A stretch of DNA of 64,000 bases from Coffea arabica (taxonomy: Eukaryota; Streptophyta; Magnoliopsida; Gentianales; Rubiaceae). The DNA lies in contig NC_092329.1 of the NCBI RefSeq assembly GCF_036785885.1, positions 4,340,001 through 4,404,000 on the forward strand, written 5' to 3'. The position numbers and the translations under genes are program-made. Positions 45,701-58,020 of this stretch are shown here, one piece after another (within the stretch, counting starts at the first letter, position 1; each line of letters opens with the position of its first letter). The notes beneath the pieces are model-generated. The model did not search any database and was not told the origin of the DNA. It saw only the letters and a list, made by a program, of their open reading frames with translations.

Positions 45701-48700
45701 TCTGCAGGCATGCATAAATTGATGTCTGAATAGGATTCAGGACTAACACCATCAAACTTAAGGGGTGCAATTTGAAATTTCTGAGTAGTATCAGGCGTAA
45801 TTTCATCATTGCTGACACATGAATCACTCTGTTGAACTATAGGTGACGGATCTGAATTCTTGGCAACCACATCAGAAGAGAATGATAGGCGCCAGAGACA
45901 TGTTTCAGAACTAACAAGTATTACACCACCAAGTGCTTTATCATCAACCTTTGCACGACAGAGCACATCATTTTGATGGTGCTTTACCATGTAGAAAGCA
46001 CCAATTCGCAGTCTCTGCAGATTGCCAAACAATAGATGTGATGATTATTAAAAGAGATTTCATCATCCTTATTGCAAATAACCAGGTAAGAAGGAAAAGA
46101 GCAACAAACCTGATACATGTTCAAACTTTCAGAATCAAACTCCAGGAAAACCCTTCTTCCATCTGGATTGCACCCGGAACTTGTCACTTCCTTTTTGTCT
46201 GTGCAATGCACAAGACCTTGGTAAGGACACTTAATACTTCTACTAGAGATCAGACAAGGAAATTTAAGTGGACAACTGGCATCACAGTGTTTTCTCTCGG
46301 TACCGAAGTCAGTGCAATATGAATCATTCAAGCAGCCGCAGGTCAAGTTTGCAGCCTCTGATAATCCAGATTCCTGGGCCTGAATTGAGACTGCATCAGT
46401 TTTACATCTCTTAAGATGTCCATATGTCTCATACTTCTTTACATTTTTTAATTCATCCAAGGGAACCACACCCAAATGTGCAACATCATTCTTCTCAGGC
46501 AAAACCAAATCCCAGGGCAAAATTGCAACCTCAGCAAAAGCACTTGATTTGTTTGAAATGAATTGATCTCCTAGACGCTAAGAACTTTATGAATTCAGGG
46601 GTCCACAAAACAGAATCAATGGCATTAGAAGGTTAACTTGTAGCCTAAATCACAGCAGATACCTTATGAAGCAATGGAAATTTGTGCTTTAACAGAAGTA
46701 GGTGAAAATTTCCACCCTCAAACTCCTGAAGGCTTTCTTTAGACTTCTTGCTAGAAAAAGATGAATGACTTGATGTTTTTCCTCCAAAATGATAGTAAAG
46801 GAAAAGTGATATTTTTGTCTCTCTCACTAGTGGAGCATTCTCAAAGATATTCCTACATGTCAATGGTTCACTTGCAAGCAATTTTGAACAATCCAGATAA
46901 TCAGGTATCCCTTGCATTACTATCGTGAAGTCTTGCACCTGAAAAGAATGGTATGTCACAAATAACACCAATGCTGATAAAATTCTTTAAACAGTTTAGT
47001 AGTACCTTTAAGAGAATCGAAAGTCTAAAAAGGAAGCCAAAGAAGATTTTGGAGACATCATCACCTCATAAACTCTTTTCAAATCCCAGTTTGATGGAAT
47101 GTCAGGTATAACAACATCAATGCTTCCAGTAGCATCAACAAGCTGCAACCCCCCAGATGATGGTGAAACCTGTATAAACTTCATTTCACCATAAGTACAA
47201 CAGAAGAGTTCTGAATCTTCAATCAGATGCAATACAAACAATGTATTCTCAGATATTAATTTCAATTGACGCAATAAAAACTTATCTCAAAAAAATTATG
47301 ATCAGCGCCAGGTAACGCTTTACTCAATTATATTTGAATTGCAATACTACAACTAGTTCAGAAAAATGGGGGTGCATTCCACCTCACAGTAGATGATAAT
47401 TGTTTATAAAGGGACAGGAAGAAAGGACCTTAAGAAATAAACTTGAAAATGCGTGTGCAACAGAAAGGAAGTAGTAATATTTTTTTTGAAGTTAACGCCT
47501 AAAGCTAGTAATCTAGCAGGCAAAGCATCAAAGTGACAAGAACTTCGCCACAAGATACAATGAACAACTAACATCTTGCAATATTCAAGAATGTATGGGT
47601 ATAAGAATCAGAGCTTTCTAATTTTATAACTTATCTTTCCTCCTATCCCAAAAAGTTGGACATTACTGGGCAAGTTTGCAGTTCACCTTGATGGGGTTGA
47701 CGTTTTATATACTTGAATTAGTTAGGAAAAGTAAAATTTGCAAAGTTGTCCCTTGACTTTTGTGTGAGACTTAATGAGAACCAACATAACTCAGAAAACA
47801 GAGCATACTTATAGAAAAAGGTGAAGGATAGGTTGATGATGAAAGAAAAATAACCTCCAGTTTGAAAAAGACCACATGGTAAGATTGTCCTTTTCATGGG
47901 ACAGAAACACATGGTAGAGCAGATACAGAATATGCTATTTATGTTTGATCTTTTCACCTCTTAGTGCCTGGGAGCAGGTCTCATGTTCTGTGCTAAGAGA
48001 ATCATCCCATATGCACTATTCTTTATTACGCAGACTACAAATCAAAGTTAGAGGTGCTTCCAATTTATTTGCTTCTAAAAGCTTTAGGATCAAGAACAAG
48101 TCCCTAACGTCAATTATAATTGTATTATCTAAAGCTAAACCCAAATAATGGGGTTATCAGAGAAGGAAAAGGAAATAATAGTTGTAATGGACCTTTAGAT
48201 TTCCAAGTAAAATTACACCAGTATCTTGACTTCGAAAAGTTTTCCTTGTTAAGTTTGCATAATATTTTCCACAGCAGGATAGATAGTATTTCTCCCTCCT
48301 GCTATCGATAATATCAAATTCATCTTCTGAGTCCAACAACATTTTGATCCATCTGTTCTCAAAATCTCTCCATAAACAAGAAATGGGTACCACCTGCAAT
48401 TGGTATAAAACCAAAAGTCAGTTTCGTTTTGCTCGGATATGAAAATATGATAAGCTATAAAACTACATAAGAGAAGCGAAACATAGAAGCAACGAACTAT
48501 AATAAGTTTAGACTTACTAATTTGAGATGACTATAATCCTCTTCCTTATGGTAAGCACACGAACCATGCCTGCAGTACTCCAAGAACACTCCGTGCTGCT
48601 AACAGAAACTAGTGATTGGAGGTGAAAACATGTAAAACCATTGACAATCTATGTTCTAACAAAGACATGCAGAAATCTTACCCGCATTTGGTAGGCAGAT

Positions 48701-50601
48701 GCAGGTAGATGCGAATTGGTATACGTTTGAGCTAGTCCTACCTCCTGGCAACACCTTATAACTGCTCATGTCAGCTTTCTCAATGACATGCATAAGAACA
48801 GAAAGTAGCCTTTCCGGCAGTATTTAGATGTAAAGCAATCAAAAACCATGAAATTTCAACCCAGTATTTACATGTTTCGATCCTAATATTTCCTTCTCGG
48901 ACAAAATCCCGGCGAACTTTTTCCGGAAACATGTGACAGTCAGTAGTACCCTGAAGCAAAAGAGCAAAGACGTTTTAGGCAAACACATCCATGGGCAAAT
49001 GAAGAAATTACAGTAAAGCTATTTCTACCATAGTCTTGCTGGAAACACCATTGAGTCGACAAATTTCCGGAGAGAGTTTTGAGAATGCGAGCTTCTGTGG
49101 CAACTGCAAGATGGAAATAATCGTAAAGGTGAATATGGTATCGTTATTGGTTCAGTATTATGAGTGCCTTTTTTAAGTTGTGTCGCTAACCCTGTTTCCA
49201 TTGGAGAAAATGATTCAACACAAATGCATGTGATGAAGCAGGTACCAAGCAGAAGTATCTTTGTCCAGGAATACTTTGTGCTCACAAAATGAACATTTTT
49301 CACAGATACCTGTCAAAGGTATACAAGTTAGGAATCAACGCATTCTTCTATGCAGAGTGATACACTTATCAACAGAAGGACTTCAACTAAGTAAAAGACA
49401 TGAGCATAGGTGTTGGATCAAATCCTCAGGATCTTCTAGCATTTCCAGGCAGGTCTACATCTAGAAAAAGCAGAATAAATTGATAAGGCTAAAATGGTAG
49501 TACACTTACAATGGCACCAACTCTCAAACTATGTGGAACCATCAGCTGGTGGTCTGTTAACAAAAGAAGCACTCCTTGGTCCAACTCCACAACCATGCCC
49601 TGCATGTAAACCCCTGTAACAGTTCCAGCATAGCTGCCAACCTCACCAAACCCTCTCACCTGAGCCTTTTCTTTTAAAATATATTTCTTTGCCATCACAG
49701 GAAGCCGCAACAGAGCTTTATCGGTGGTTACATACATCAGTTCGGAATCATCCTTTCCAATATAAACCAACTTCTTCTTCAATCCAGAGAGTGAAATAAG
49801 ATTCCCTATTAATCTCACCATCACCGGGTGCCAAGATGAAGCAGACCCACAGAAGTAGACTATCAAACATTTCAAAAAGCAATGATTTTTACAGCTCTCA
49901 TCACTTAAATCTCTCAATGCCAATAAGGTTTTCCTAGACCTACAAAATTTGCACTCACAAACCAAGACTTTTACAAGAAACCCGCAAATATTTCTCGAAT
50001 CACATCTAGAACTACTACCACCTGTCGAACATGGAACTACGGTTACAGGACTTGTGGATTCCAGTACACCAAATAGCGAATATTTAACCTTTGAATCATC
50101 CTTACAATCAAATGTACCCAAACCTAATGAAAATTCAGTCAAATTCGAAGAATATTCTACGAACTCCCATCTAATAATCTCCAAAAACCCACTTAACCTA
50201 CACCCAACTTTCAAAGGAATAAAATTCCAGGCGCAAATGCGGATCTTTGGACCTATCATTTGCGGCTGAAAATCAAGGACGTCGCAACAAATTGTGACAG
50301 AGCCATCGGTGAACTGTAAGCAGCTACATTCAATTGTGGAAACATCATCATTATTCTTGTTGGAGTGTAACGGCAGGGATACAGCTCCGATGAGAATTGC
50401 TGGGTGATTCAAGGGTTTAAGGAGTTTAATTGTAGGGTTTTGCGAGGTGGGTTTATTAAAGTGCATGGGAGGCTCATCTTGCGGTTGGGGCGCTGAAGAA
50501 GGAACATTACCGCCCGGAGTGAGCGAGGAAACGCCGGTGAGCGGCCGAGCGCAGCTGATGAGATCGGATATTTTGAGGATATTGGCAGTTTTGCCTTCCA
50601 T
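42781..50601 (-). CDS. CTC1: CST telomere-capping complex subunit CTC1
   Basis: Large OB-fold protein that with STN1 and TEN1 protects telomere ends and helps DNA polymerase alpha fill in the C-strand. Exons: 50601-49510, 49309-49191, 49103-49029, 48950-48872, 48744-48682, 48595-48518, 48393-48193, 47169-47065, 46938-46663, 46577-46110, 46014-45370, 45275-45184, 44429-44222, 44083-43969, 43378-43044, 42954-42781. They total 4125 nt, or 1374 residues, close to plant CTC1. Recognised stretches include KISDLISCARPLTGVSSL near the start, NVHFVSTKYSWTKILLLG, GLQLVDATGSIDVVIPDIPS, AMIFGALDKHAYPTG, HYMLIPASFIEIDS and DDGSSCCCCWANYDRAA. Phases agree at every junction. The join 47065/46938 is the least certain. 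The poly(A)/(CA)n tract directly before the ATG would lie in the leader. Confidence 0.92.
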
Positions 50602-50646
50602 CCAGAAGTGTGTGTGTGTGTGTGTGTATTTTTTTTTTTTTTTTTG
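50602..50646 (-). repeat. (CA)n and poly(A) tract abutting the CTC1 start
   Basis: On the gene strand an A18 run is followed by nine CA units, then a short spacer (CTTCTGG) before the ATG at 50601. The tract is either in the transcribed leader or at the core promoter. Length variation here could alter expression or translation. Confidence 0.7.
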
Positions 50647-51525
50647 GGTTCATTTTTCCCGGCATATTATGAGCGGGAAGGAGGCGTCTTTCGAAAGCTT
50701 TGTGGCAGCTGGAAGTTTCAATCCAGAGGCCCAAGCCCAGTAAAAATGTATTGGACTGGCCTCTCTAATGACTTGCTTGATTCTTGTTCGGCATATTTTT
50801 ATTTCCCGTAACTTTTGGATCAATACATCTGTCTGAAGGCTTCGCACATGTGATCCAATATAAGACTTTGTAGGTATATCTTCATGTAGTAACGGGCTTA
50901 GGCCTACTCTGATAACAAAAAAAAAAAAAAAACAAAAGAATCGACCAAAGTGTTTTAAATTTACCAAGTTTGTTGCATTAATTCCAGAGTGCAAAATGAT
51001 CTAGTATAGAATACGACAAGATGACAAAGAAAAACACATTTGAGGTTGGAACTGATAAATACTAAGGCTCTTTGAAATATATTATTTTTCATAATTATTG
51101 TAATACTTTTTGTGATGTAATGATGTATACAAAATAAATAAATTTGTTAGGAAGATAAAAAGTTAATTAAGAATTACATTTGTGATGCACGTAAAATAAT
51201 ATTTGAAAAAAAATTTTGCTATCCAATTACACTCCATCATGTTTTGCATATAATGACTCTTTAGAACTTAGTGCGGGTCTGTTCTTTTTTTTTTTTTTTT
51301 TTTTGGGAGGTCGGGATTGCTAGAGGGAAATTTGTCAACACAAATTCCAAATGCCAAGGAAAATATTGGAGTACTTGATAGTTGAACAGAAATCTCATAA
51401 TCATCTAACTAATATCCAACCATTATATGTCAGGGACATCCCAAATAGAGGATCATTTGGCTTATATCTGTTTACATGTGCATGGTGAGATTTTGTAATC
51501 ATTTGCTCACTGGTTTTGTTGTTGA
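50647..51525. other. Intergenic between CTC1 and the serpin cluster
   Basis: The first ~200 bp are the CTC1 promoter side. A third copy of the dispersed MITE-like repeat sits at about 51062-51235. A poly(T) run occupies about 51284-51304. No exon 1 of a serpin is visible upstream of the fragment at 51528. Confidence 0.5.
51062..51235 (+). repeat. MITE-like dispersed repeat, copy C
   Basis: A diverged relative of the repeats at about 737-893 and 6870-7035 (TTGTAATACTTTTTGTGATG near the left end, GCTATCCAATTACACTCC at the right). Confidence 0.4.
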
Positions 51526-51527
51526 AG

Positions 51528-52132
51528 AGTGATAAAGTGGTAAAAGAAGCCAATGCTCTCTGCTTCCTATGGGATTATAGCCATCAATCCTATGACAGTT
51601 TTGAACTGGTCAAAATCCCGTACAAGAAGGGAAAAGATGGCAATATATTGTCCATGTTTATCTTTCTCCCCAAAGAGAGAGAGATGGATTGCCGAAACTA
51701 TTACACAAGGCCTCCGCCCAGCCTGGATTAATTCTTCAGGCAGCATTTTAAGCTAGAGAGCTGGACTTACGATGTCTTCTGGATTCCAAGGTTGCAATTC
51801 ACATATGATACCGCTAGAGCGCCCGAAACCCTGTCCAATATGGGGGAGCTGACAGAGATGATAGACACCAGGGCCGGTAGTCCTTTCTTTGTTTCGAAAA
51901 TAATCCAGAAAGCAGTTATAGAGGGAGATGAAGGGGGAAGGAAGGCTGCTGCTGTTACCTAGCTATGAAACAGAAGAAGACATGGGTTTTTGTTTGAATT
52001 ATAATGAGCCTCCTCCAGCATATGAATTTGTGGCTGACCATCCTTTTCTCTTCATGGTAATTAGGGAAGAGAAATCTGGGTGGGTCGGTGCTGTTTAGTG
52101 GAACCGTGTTGAATCCTCTCCTGCAGGAATGA
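51528..52132 (+). pseudogene. Serpin pseudogene, second-exon remnant
   Basis: It begins at the equivalent of the serpin exon 2 start (SDKVVKEAN), then jumps to YDSFELVKIPYKKGKDG. About 70 residues present in the intact neighbour are missing between them. After FIFLPKE the frame shifts, and homology resumes with QHFKLESWTYDVFWIPRLQF, SPFFVSKIIQKAVIEGDEGG, a loop region reading SYETEEDMGFCLNYNEPPPA in another frame, and FVADHPFLF; it ends TVLNPLLQE and stop. No first exon is seen. It is a decayed tandem paralogue of 53865-55858. Confidence 0.85.
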
Positions 52133-52605
52133 ATGATCTCCGTCAATTACTGATAGATGGTGTAATAATAATAATTGAGGGTGATCAAGGTGAGGGTGGT
52201 ACTTGCGGTACTGGACAAGCGAATCAATTAGAAGGTTTGTTTTATCTTTGCAAAAGAAGGGCCATTTTGATTAAGATCTGTCTTCCAACAGCTTGTTTCA
52301 AGTTCCTTCTTATTTCTACTTGTGCACAGACAAAACATATGCAAACACGAATATGCACAAAAGGCACCTATGGAACCCAAGTCTATGTGGTTTTGTTGAT
52401 GCAACTTGCATTTTTTGTCAGGCATACAAATTCTCAGAATATATTGGACATATATAAGCCAAAAGAATTTCAAAGGCTTAATTACGGCCTAATTTTCTTC
52501 AGCATAGTTTGAAGTGTTGGATTCGCATACAACTTTTTCCAGAAAAATTGATTACGTTCAAATATTGTAGACAGTTTTTCCAGCACTCGTAACAATCAAG
52601 CTGGT

Positions 52606-52655
<50 letters not shown>

Positions 52656-53864
52656 GCTTTTCGAAGCAGAAGAGAACATTAGTAATGGTATAGCAGGGCA
52701 TTTGTATGGACAGTGAAAAACTTTGCTGTTAAGAAAAATTCAATTGAGTGTGCAGATGTACTAATCTAGTCTAAAGTAGGATAATATAGGTATTACAAAA
52801 AAAAAAAAAAAAAAACTCCACGTGTGAATATTAGTCTGAGTGTTAATTTGAAAAAAAAATGTTGAAATCAGACAAGGAAAGTGTCTTGAACCGGGTAGTT
52901 AGGTTAATGAATGTGAGTATCAAACAATGAATATAGCAATAACAAGTGCACAATAAAAACCCTAATTTTTTCTTTTAATGAAAGCTCATCAACTATAGGC
53001 AATTTTTACCTTAATTACCTTTACAAAGTTATTGCAGGTATGGAAAGTGTTTCTACAATTCTTTACATTAGGTGGAACCCTTTTATATTTTTAACTTTAA
53101 TACTCAATTACCTCTATATAAAAGTATTGCAGATATGTAAATTGCTTCTACAATTCCATTACATTTAAATAAGAGTAAATCTTATATACACTGACATGTA
53201 TACACTATCACCGTTTGATTCATGACATGTGTGCAAAAGTTGAATTTCAAATTTAAATTTTGTATAATTGGTGCTGGCACTTGAGTGTTCTATGTGTTTT
53301 ATCTTGGTTTTGCTAACAGGGTGCCAAGCATGTTTTAGTCATGTGAATGTTTAAACTTTATTACCATTTTTTAATTTAACAATTGTCTTTTGTTTTTATA
53401 CGCTTTCCTTGATTAACTTTGATTACTTTTTCATAAGCATGATTAGATGACCCCCTTATAATATAACAATAACAATTTCTTGTTTTTGAATTACTCACAC
53501 GAAAATGGGAGAGTAATAAGTGTTAATTAGGAAATAACTTGCTCTAACGGTATAACAATTTCCTTACCATGCGAATGCTATACTTTGTTATCATTTCTTT
53601 TATTTATACCTTTTCATGATTAATTTTACTTTTTTTTCCACGGGCCAATTGGATGAATTCCTTATAATATAACAATTTCCTGTTTTTGCATCACTCGTAC
53701 AAAAATAGGAGACAAAGTCTTTATAAGGACATTACTTGCTTTCCCGGTAATAGGAAATCTTTTACCGCCATCAGCCTCTTTAAAACCCTATACAAAGCAC
53801 TAAGATTTGCCGTATTTCTCATCCTACTGAAACTGCTTTTCCAATAAGAACATAAGGCAATAAG
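52133..53864. other. Intergenic, upstream of the intact serpin
   Basis: No gene supported; a 127-codon plus frame at 52129-52512 overlaps the end of the serpin remnant and has no domain. An A43 run lies at 52611-52653 and an A-run at about 52797-52815. The DNA is otherwise AT-rich. Confidence 0.5.
52611..52653 (+). repeat. A43 homopolymer
   Basis: Forty-three consecutive A. It begins 480 bp after the serpin remnant, too far to be that copy's own tail without intervening sequence. Confidence 0.9.
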
Positions 53865-55858
53865 ATGGATTTCTGTACACAGATGAGTGGACTTCACCTT
53901 CTCAACAAGATCAAGCAGGAGATCGAGAAGGGCTTTGATAAGGGTTTCAAGGAGAATCTGGTGGTATCTCCCCTGTCGTTCAGTGCCATTCTAAACATGA
54001 TTGCTGCAGGATCAACTGGCCTAACCTTTAGCCAGATGACCAAGTTTCTAGGTTGCAAAAGTTATGACGATATCAATTCAAAATTTTTGGAATTGATGAG
54101 TATTGCATCACCAACAGATGACGCGAAACACAGCAACGGAGGTCCCGTTATATGTCTCGTGAATGGACTTTGGGTGGATAAACAGTATCCTCTCAAGGCT
54201 TCCTACCAGGAACTTGTTGAAAGCGTCTATAAAGTTCAAGCCAAAACAGTGGATTTAAGGAATGAGGTACCTGTTCTATCTCATCTCTTTAGTACATGTA
54301 TCGTATTCAATTAATCACTAGTAGTGCATGCTATGAATTTTTACATGATTATGATTGTTGGACTTATTAAACCAAAGTCAATGATTAGTAGTAGCGTTAG
54401 GATTGGAATTGTTGTCTGCCAGATTATGTTGATTGTAGGATGTAAAGTTTACTGTGTCTCGGTGTCAGACTTAGAAAATTTTTCACTTTTGTGTTTGTTT
54501 GTCTACTTGAAGGGAAGAAAACCTCATGTTTGCTGCGAGAGTTAATAGCAGCCAAAAAGTTTCTTTCTTGCTTTGCCGGGCTTATTCCTTCTTATTTCTT
54601 GGTTTCTTAAATATTATGTTGAGTTTCTCCAATGGCATTAAAATTGTTTATGTGATTCGTAGATAAACATGTTAAAATTGTTGAATAAACAACTTCACAC
54701 ATATAATGGTTGCCAATGGGAGATTTTGAAGCGTGAAGTACAAAGATGAAACCACGACACAAAAATGAAAATTAAGGAACCCCATCTTTCCATTAGGTAA
54801 ATTGACCGTCTTTTCACAACTTATAAATTAAGTTCATCGAGTGATCCCCAGGAAAGAGAGTTTATTAAAGTTCCTGAATGGGTAAATGCTAGTTATATCA
54901 TGAAATTACCACACTTGTCATTGTTATTTTGAGAGGGAATGTCAGAGTTCATTGGAAGTTCGTTTGATAATATATATTTACAGACATGCAAACAGCATAT
55001 ATAGGTAATATTGATGATTCCACTGATCTTGTTGAATGCTGCAGTTAATTTTATTTTATTTTTTAATAGGTCGACAGAGTTGTTGAAGAAGCTAATGAAT
55101 GGGCTAAGTCAGCAACAAAAGGGCTCGTGACAGACGTTCTCCAGCCTTGCAATGTCACTCCAGATACCAAACTCATTCTGGGAAATGCGCTGTACTTCAA
55201 AGGTTGTTGGGAGGAGAAATTTAATGCAAAGTCTACCAAGAACTTAGACTTTTACCTTTTAAATGGAGATAGAATTTCAGCACCCTTCATGACTGGTTGC
55301 AATACATATACTCAGGGATCATACGATGGCTTTGAGGTTGTTAAAATCCCATATCAAAGAGGAAAGCAGGATAGAAAAGCATTCTCCTTCTTCATTTTTC
55401 TTCCCAACGAGATAGACGGTTTGCAAAAACTACTGGAAACGGCTACTTCTGATCCTGGATTTTTTAGCCAACATTTTCAGCTCATCCACAGGACATATGA
55501 CATCTTCAGGATTCCAAAGTTCAAATTTGCATACCGCACTGCTGAAGGGCCACAAACCATAAAAGATATGGGACTTTGTTTACCATTCATGGAGGATTGC
55601 AGAGAGCTTACCGGGTTGGTAGACACCAAGAATGAACCGTTCTTCGTCTCTGAAATAGTTCAGAAAGCTTTTATAGAGGTAGATGAGGTTGGCACAGAGG
55701 CTGCAGCCGTCAGCATTTTTGATATGGCATGCGGTTGTTCAAGATATTATGAACCCACAAGATTTGTGGCTGACCATCCTTTCATGTTCATGATAAGGGA
55801 AGAGGAGTCTAGGTCAGTGCTGTTCACTGGAGCTGTACTGAATCCTTTACTGAAGTGA
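53865..55858 (+). CDS. Serpin (serine/cysteine protease inhibitor), plant serpin-Z type
   Basis: Suicide-substrate inhibitor of proteases; plant serpins act in the cytosol/vacuole system on papain-like enzymes and metacaspases. Exons 53865-54266 and 55070-55858 give 396 residues, the usual size. The single intron falls where plant serpins have theirs. Hallmarks: [20 protein letters not shown] (residues ~31-50), [19 protein letters not shown], the hinge [12 protein letters not shown] and the closing [14 protein letters not shown] then [13 protein letters not shown]. The hinge has the small residues needed for loop insertion, so inhibition is plausible. The reactive-centre stretch that follows ([16 protein letters not shown]) lacks the usual Leu-Arg P2-P1 pair and has two Cys, so the target protease is probably unusual. 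There is no signal peptide. Confidence 0.93.
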
Positions 55859-56576
55859 TCAGTTCTTTCGGTGGAAGAGGATTTAGCATAGTAGGTTTTT
55901 TTTTTTCTTTTTTAGCATAATTCAATTTTTATTTGTAGGACCTTTTACTTTTTGAAGTAGGTAGAAATTATCTTTGATCTATGAACTGATTTCTAGATTG
56001 GCTCTTGCAACCCCCATAAACTTAAGATTGAGTTCCTCGAATCCAAAATGGAAATAAAGGATCAATTTTCTTCGCCCCACATAAAATTGGGTTTTGTATC
56101 AGTAGAATCATCTAGTAACCCCTGCAGACAACAGTGTTTACTTTTCAGTTTTTCCAATCCCCCAAAAAGAAGAAGAAGAAAAAAAAACGTTTACCTGACC
56201 ACTTCTGTTCTGGTGCTCTAAATTATTCAATTTTTATTTTTTGTCCGCCATGTTTCCTCTTCCTTACCTTCATGTCTATGTAACAAAGTCATAATTTTGA
56301 CTTGACCAATGCCAAAATAGTCAGGTTTCCATCACACAAGTTAGATGCAACATTCAAAACCCCCCCGTCCCCCAGTGTGGAAATTAAATCAAGTCTTTTA
56401 GTAGTACATGTTATTTGCTAATTAGTAGTACTAGTTTCTATATTGTTTAGTCTTGTTTCTTTTCAGTAATACATCGGTTGAACAGGTGAAGCAAGTTCCA
56501 AGTCCAAAGCCGAAGTTGTAAGTTGATTCCATTCGTGGATTCGGAAACTGTGAGTCAATTGAAAAAAATAATAACA
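55859..56576. other. Intergenic between serpin copies
   Basis: 3' region of the intact serpin and 5' region of the truncated copy. No other gene seen. Confidence 0.5.
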
Positions 56577-57048
56577 ATGGATTTTTGTGCCAAGATGACG
56601 GGCCATCTTCTGATCAACGAGATCGAAGATGGTTGCAGGAAGAATATGGTGCTATCCCCGCTATCATTCAATGCTGTACTCAGCATGATTGCTGCAGGAT
56701 CGACTGGATTGACCTTGTACCAGACGTCCAAGTTTCTTGAATGCAACAACCTTGATCATGTCAATTCAAAGTTAAAAAACTTGACGAGCATTGCATCATC
56801 ATCAACTGATGATCACAACACCACCAATGGCAATCATGGTGGTGGTCCTGTTATCTGTCTGGCGAATGGACTGTGGGCAGACAAACAATACCCTCTAAAA
56901 CCATCGTATCAAAGACTCGTTGAGAGAGTTTATAAAGCCCAAGCCAAGAACGTGGACTTTGTTAACCAGGTATGTTGATTATTTTTCTTTTGTTCAGGAA
57001 TTCACTTGGCTTTATGGAGCTGTATTGAATCCTCTACTTCAGGACTGA
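56577..57048 (+). pseudogene. Serpin copy with nearly all of exon 2 deleted
   Basis: Exon 1 is complete and open from the ATG at 56577 (MDFCAKMTGHLLINEIEDG; NMVLSPLSFNAVLSMIAAGS; LANGLWADKQYPLKPSYQRL), with a donor GTATGT after VDFVNQ at about 56970. About 45 bp further on, the text jumps to the extreme end of a serpin ([10 protein letters not shown] and stop at 57048). Roughly 740 bp of second exon and the intron are gone, including the reactive loop. If translated it would give about 133 residues plus a short tail, with no inhibitory capacity. A deletion after tandem duplication is the simplest explanation. Confidence 0.88.
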
Positions 57049-58020
57049 TCCTGTCAACTCTCTCGACAAGAATATTAGTTTTGGGGGGTAGGGTTTCCAG
57101 CTTCGAGTTGAACTTGGCATGATAATGATGACATTGTCTTGTTTTTAAATCCAGTCGCTGGTGAATGTGTTTCTGCTGTTAACCATTTTCTGTTCCGCCG
57201 ATGGTATAACCTCAGCTTCCTCATATGCCACTCTAGTCTAAGAACGATTAAGCACAAAAATACCAACAGTCTATCTCAAAGGAATCGTTCAACCTTGCAG
57301 ATGATAAAGGGCCTTTATCAGTTAAGCTGTGATTGCAGCCAGTGAAATCCACATGCTTTAAGAATCCATATGGGGTGCAGTTACCTCATAAAAATTTCAA
57401 ATCATCTCTTATTTTCAATATAAAACACAGCAAACTGGTAATGCCACGCTCAAATCTATAGCCAACAAAATTGCAACATGCATTGATATAATTGTGGAAA
57501 AATTACTGTTAAAACCAATCTGTAAATTGACTGCCACGCTGCACTTACGAAACATCACACGTATGACAGCATATAAATTGTAATCACAACAACCAACCGG
57601 CTAAACAAATGATATTTTCATCTCTAATAGTAATATCATCAGCAGTAGGAGAATGCAGAAGTCCTGAAACGATGATAAATATTTGTTCAATCAACTAGGG
57701 AAGCCAATCTACGACATTAAAAATCTATCAAACAAGTATACCTGCTATCTTCCTTCAAACAAAGTATGCGTGCTGTCTTAAATACATGATCCTCCAATCT
57801 CAAGCGCTTCAAGATGCGGTAAGCAAAGCAACCCAACTTCAATTTATCAACTTGCAGCTTCTGCATTAGGAGCTTATCAGGATGCAGAGATCAAGAAATT
57901 AGCCACACCTAAATTCCTCATTCAACTATCACACCATGCTGAAAGACATCAATTTTTTGTTTTTCTGTTGATTTTATACCACACAGAGCAATAACACAGT
58001 CCATCTTGACTTGGACGACC
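57049..58020. other. Convergent region between serpin copy and GCP5
   Basis: 3' flank of the minus-strand GCP5 gene. Open frames at 57075-57345 have no domain. Confidence 0.5.

Noticed and set aside
52129-52512. 127-codon plus ORF after the serpin remnant
   Set aside because: Starts within the remnant's last codons in a different frame and has no domain.
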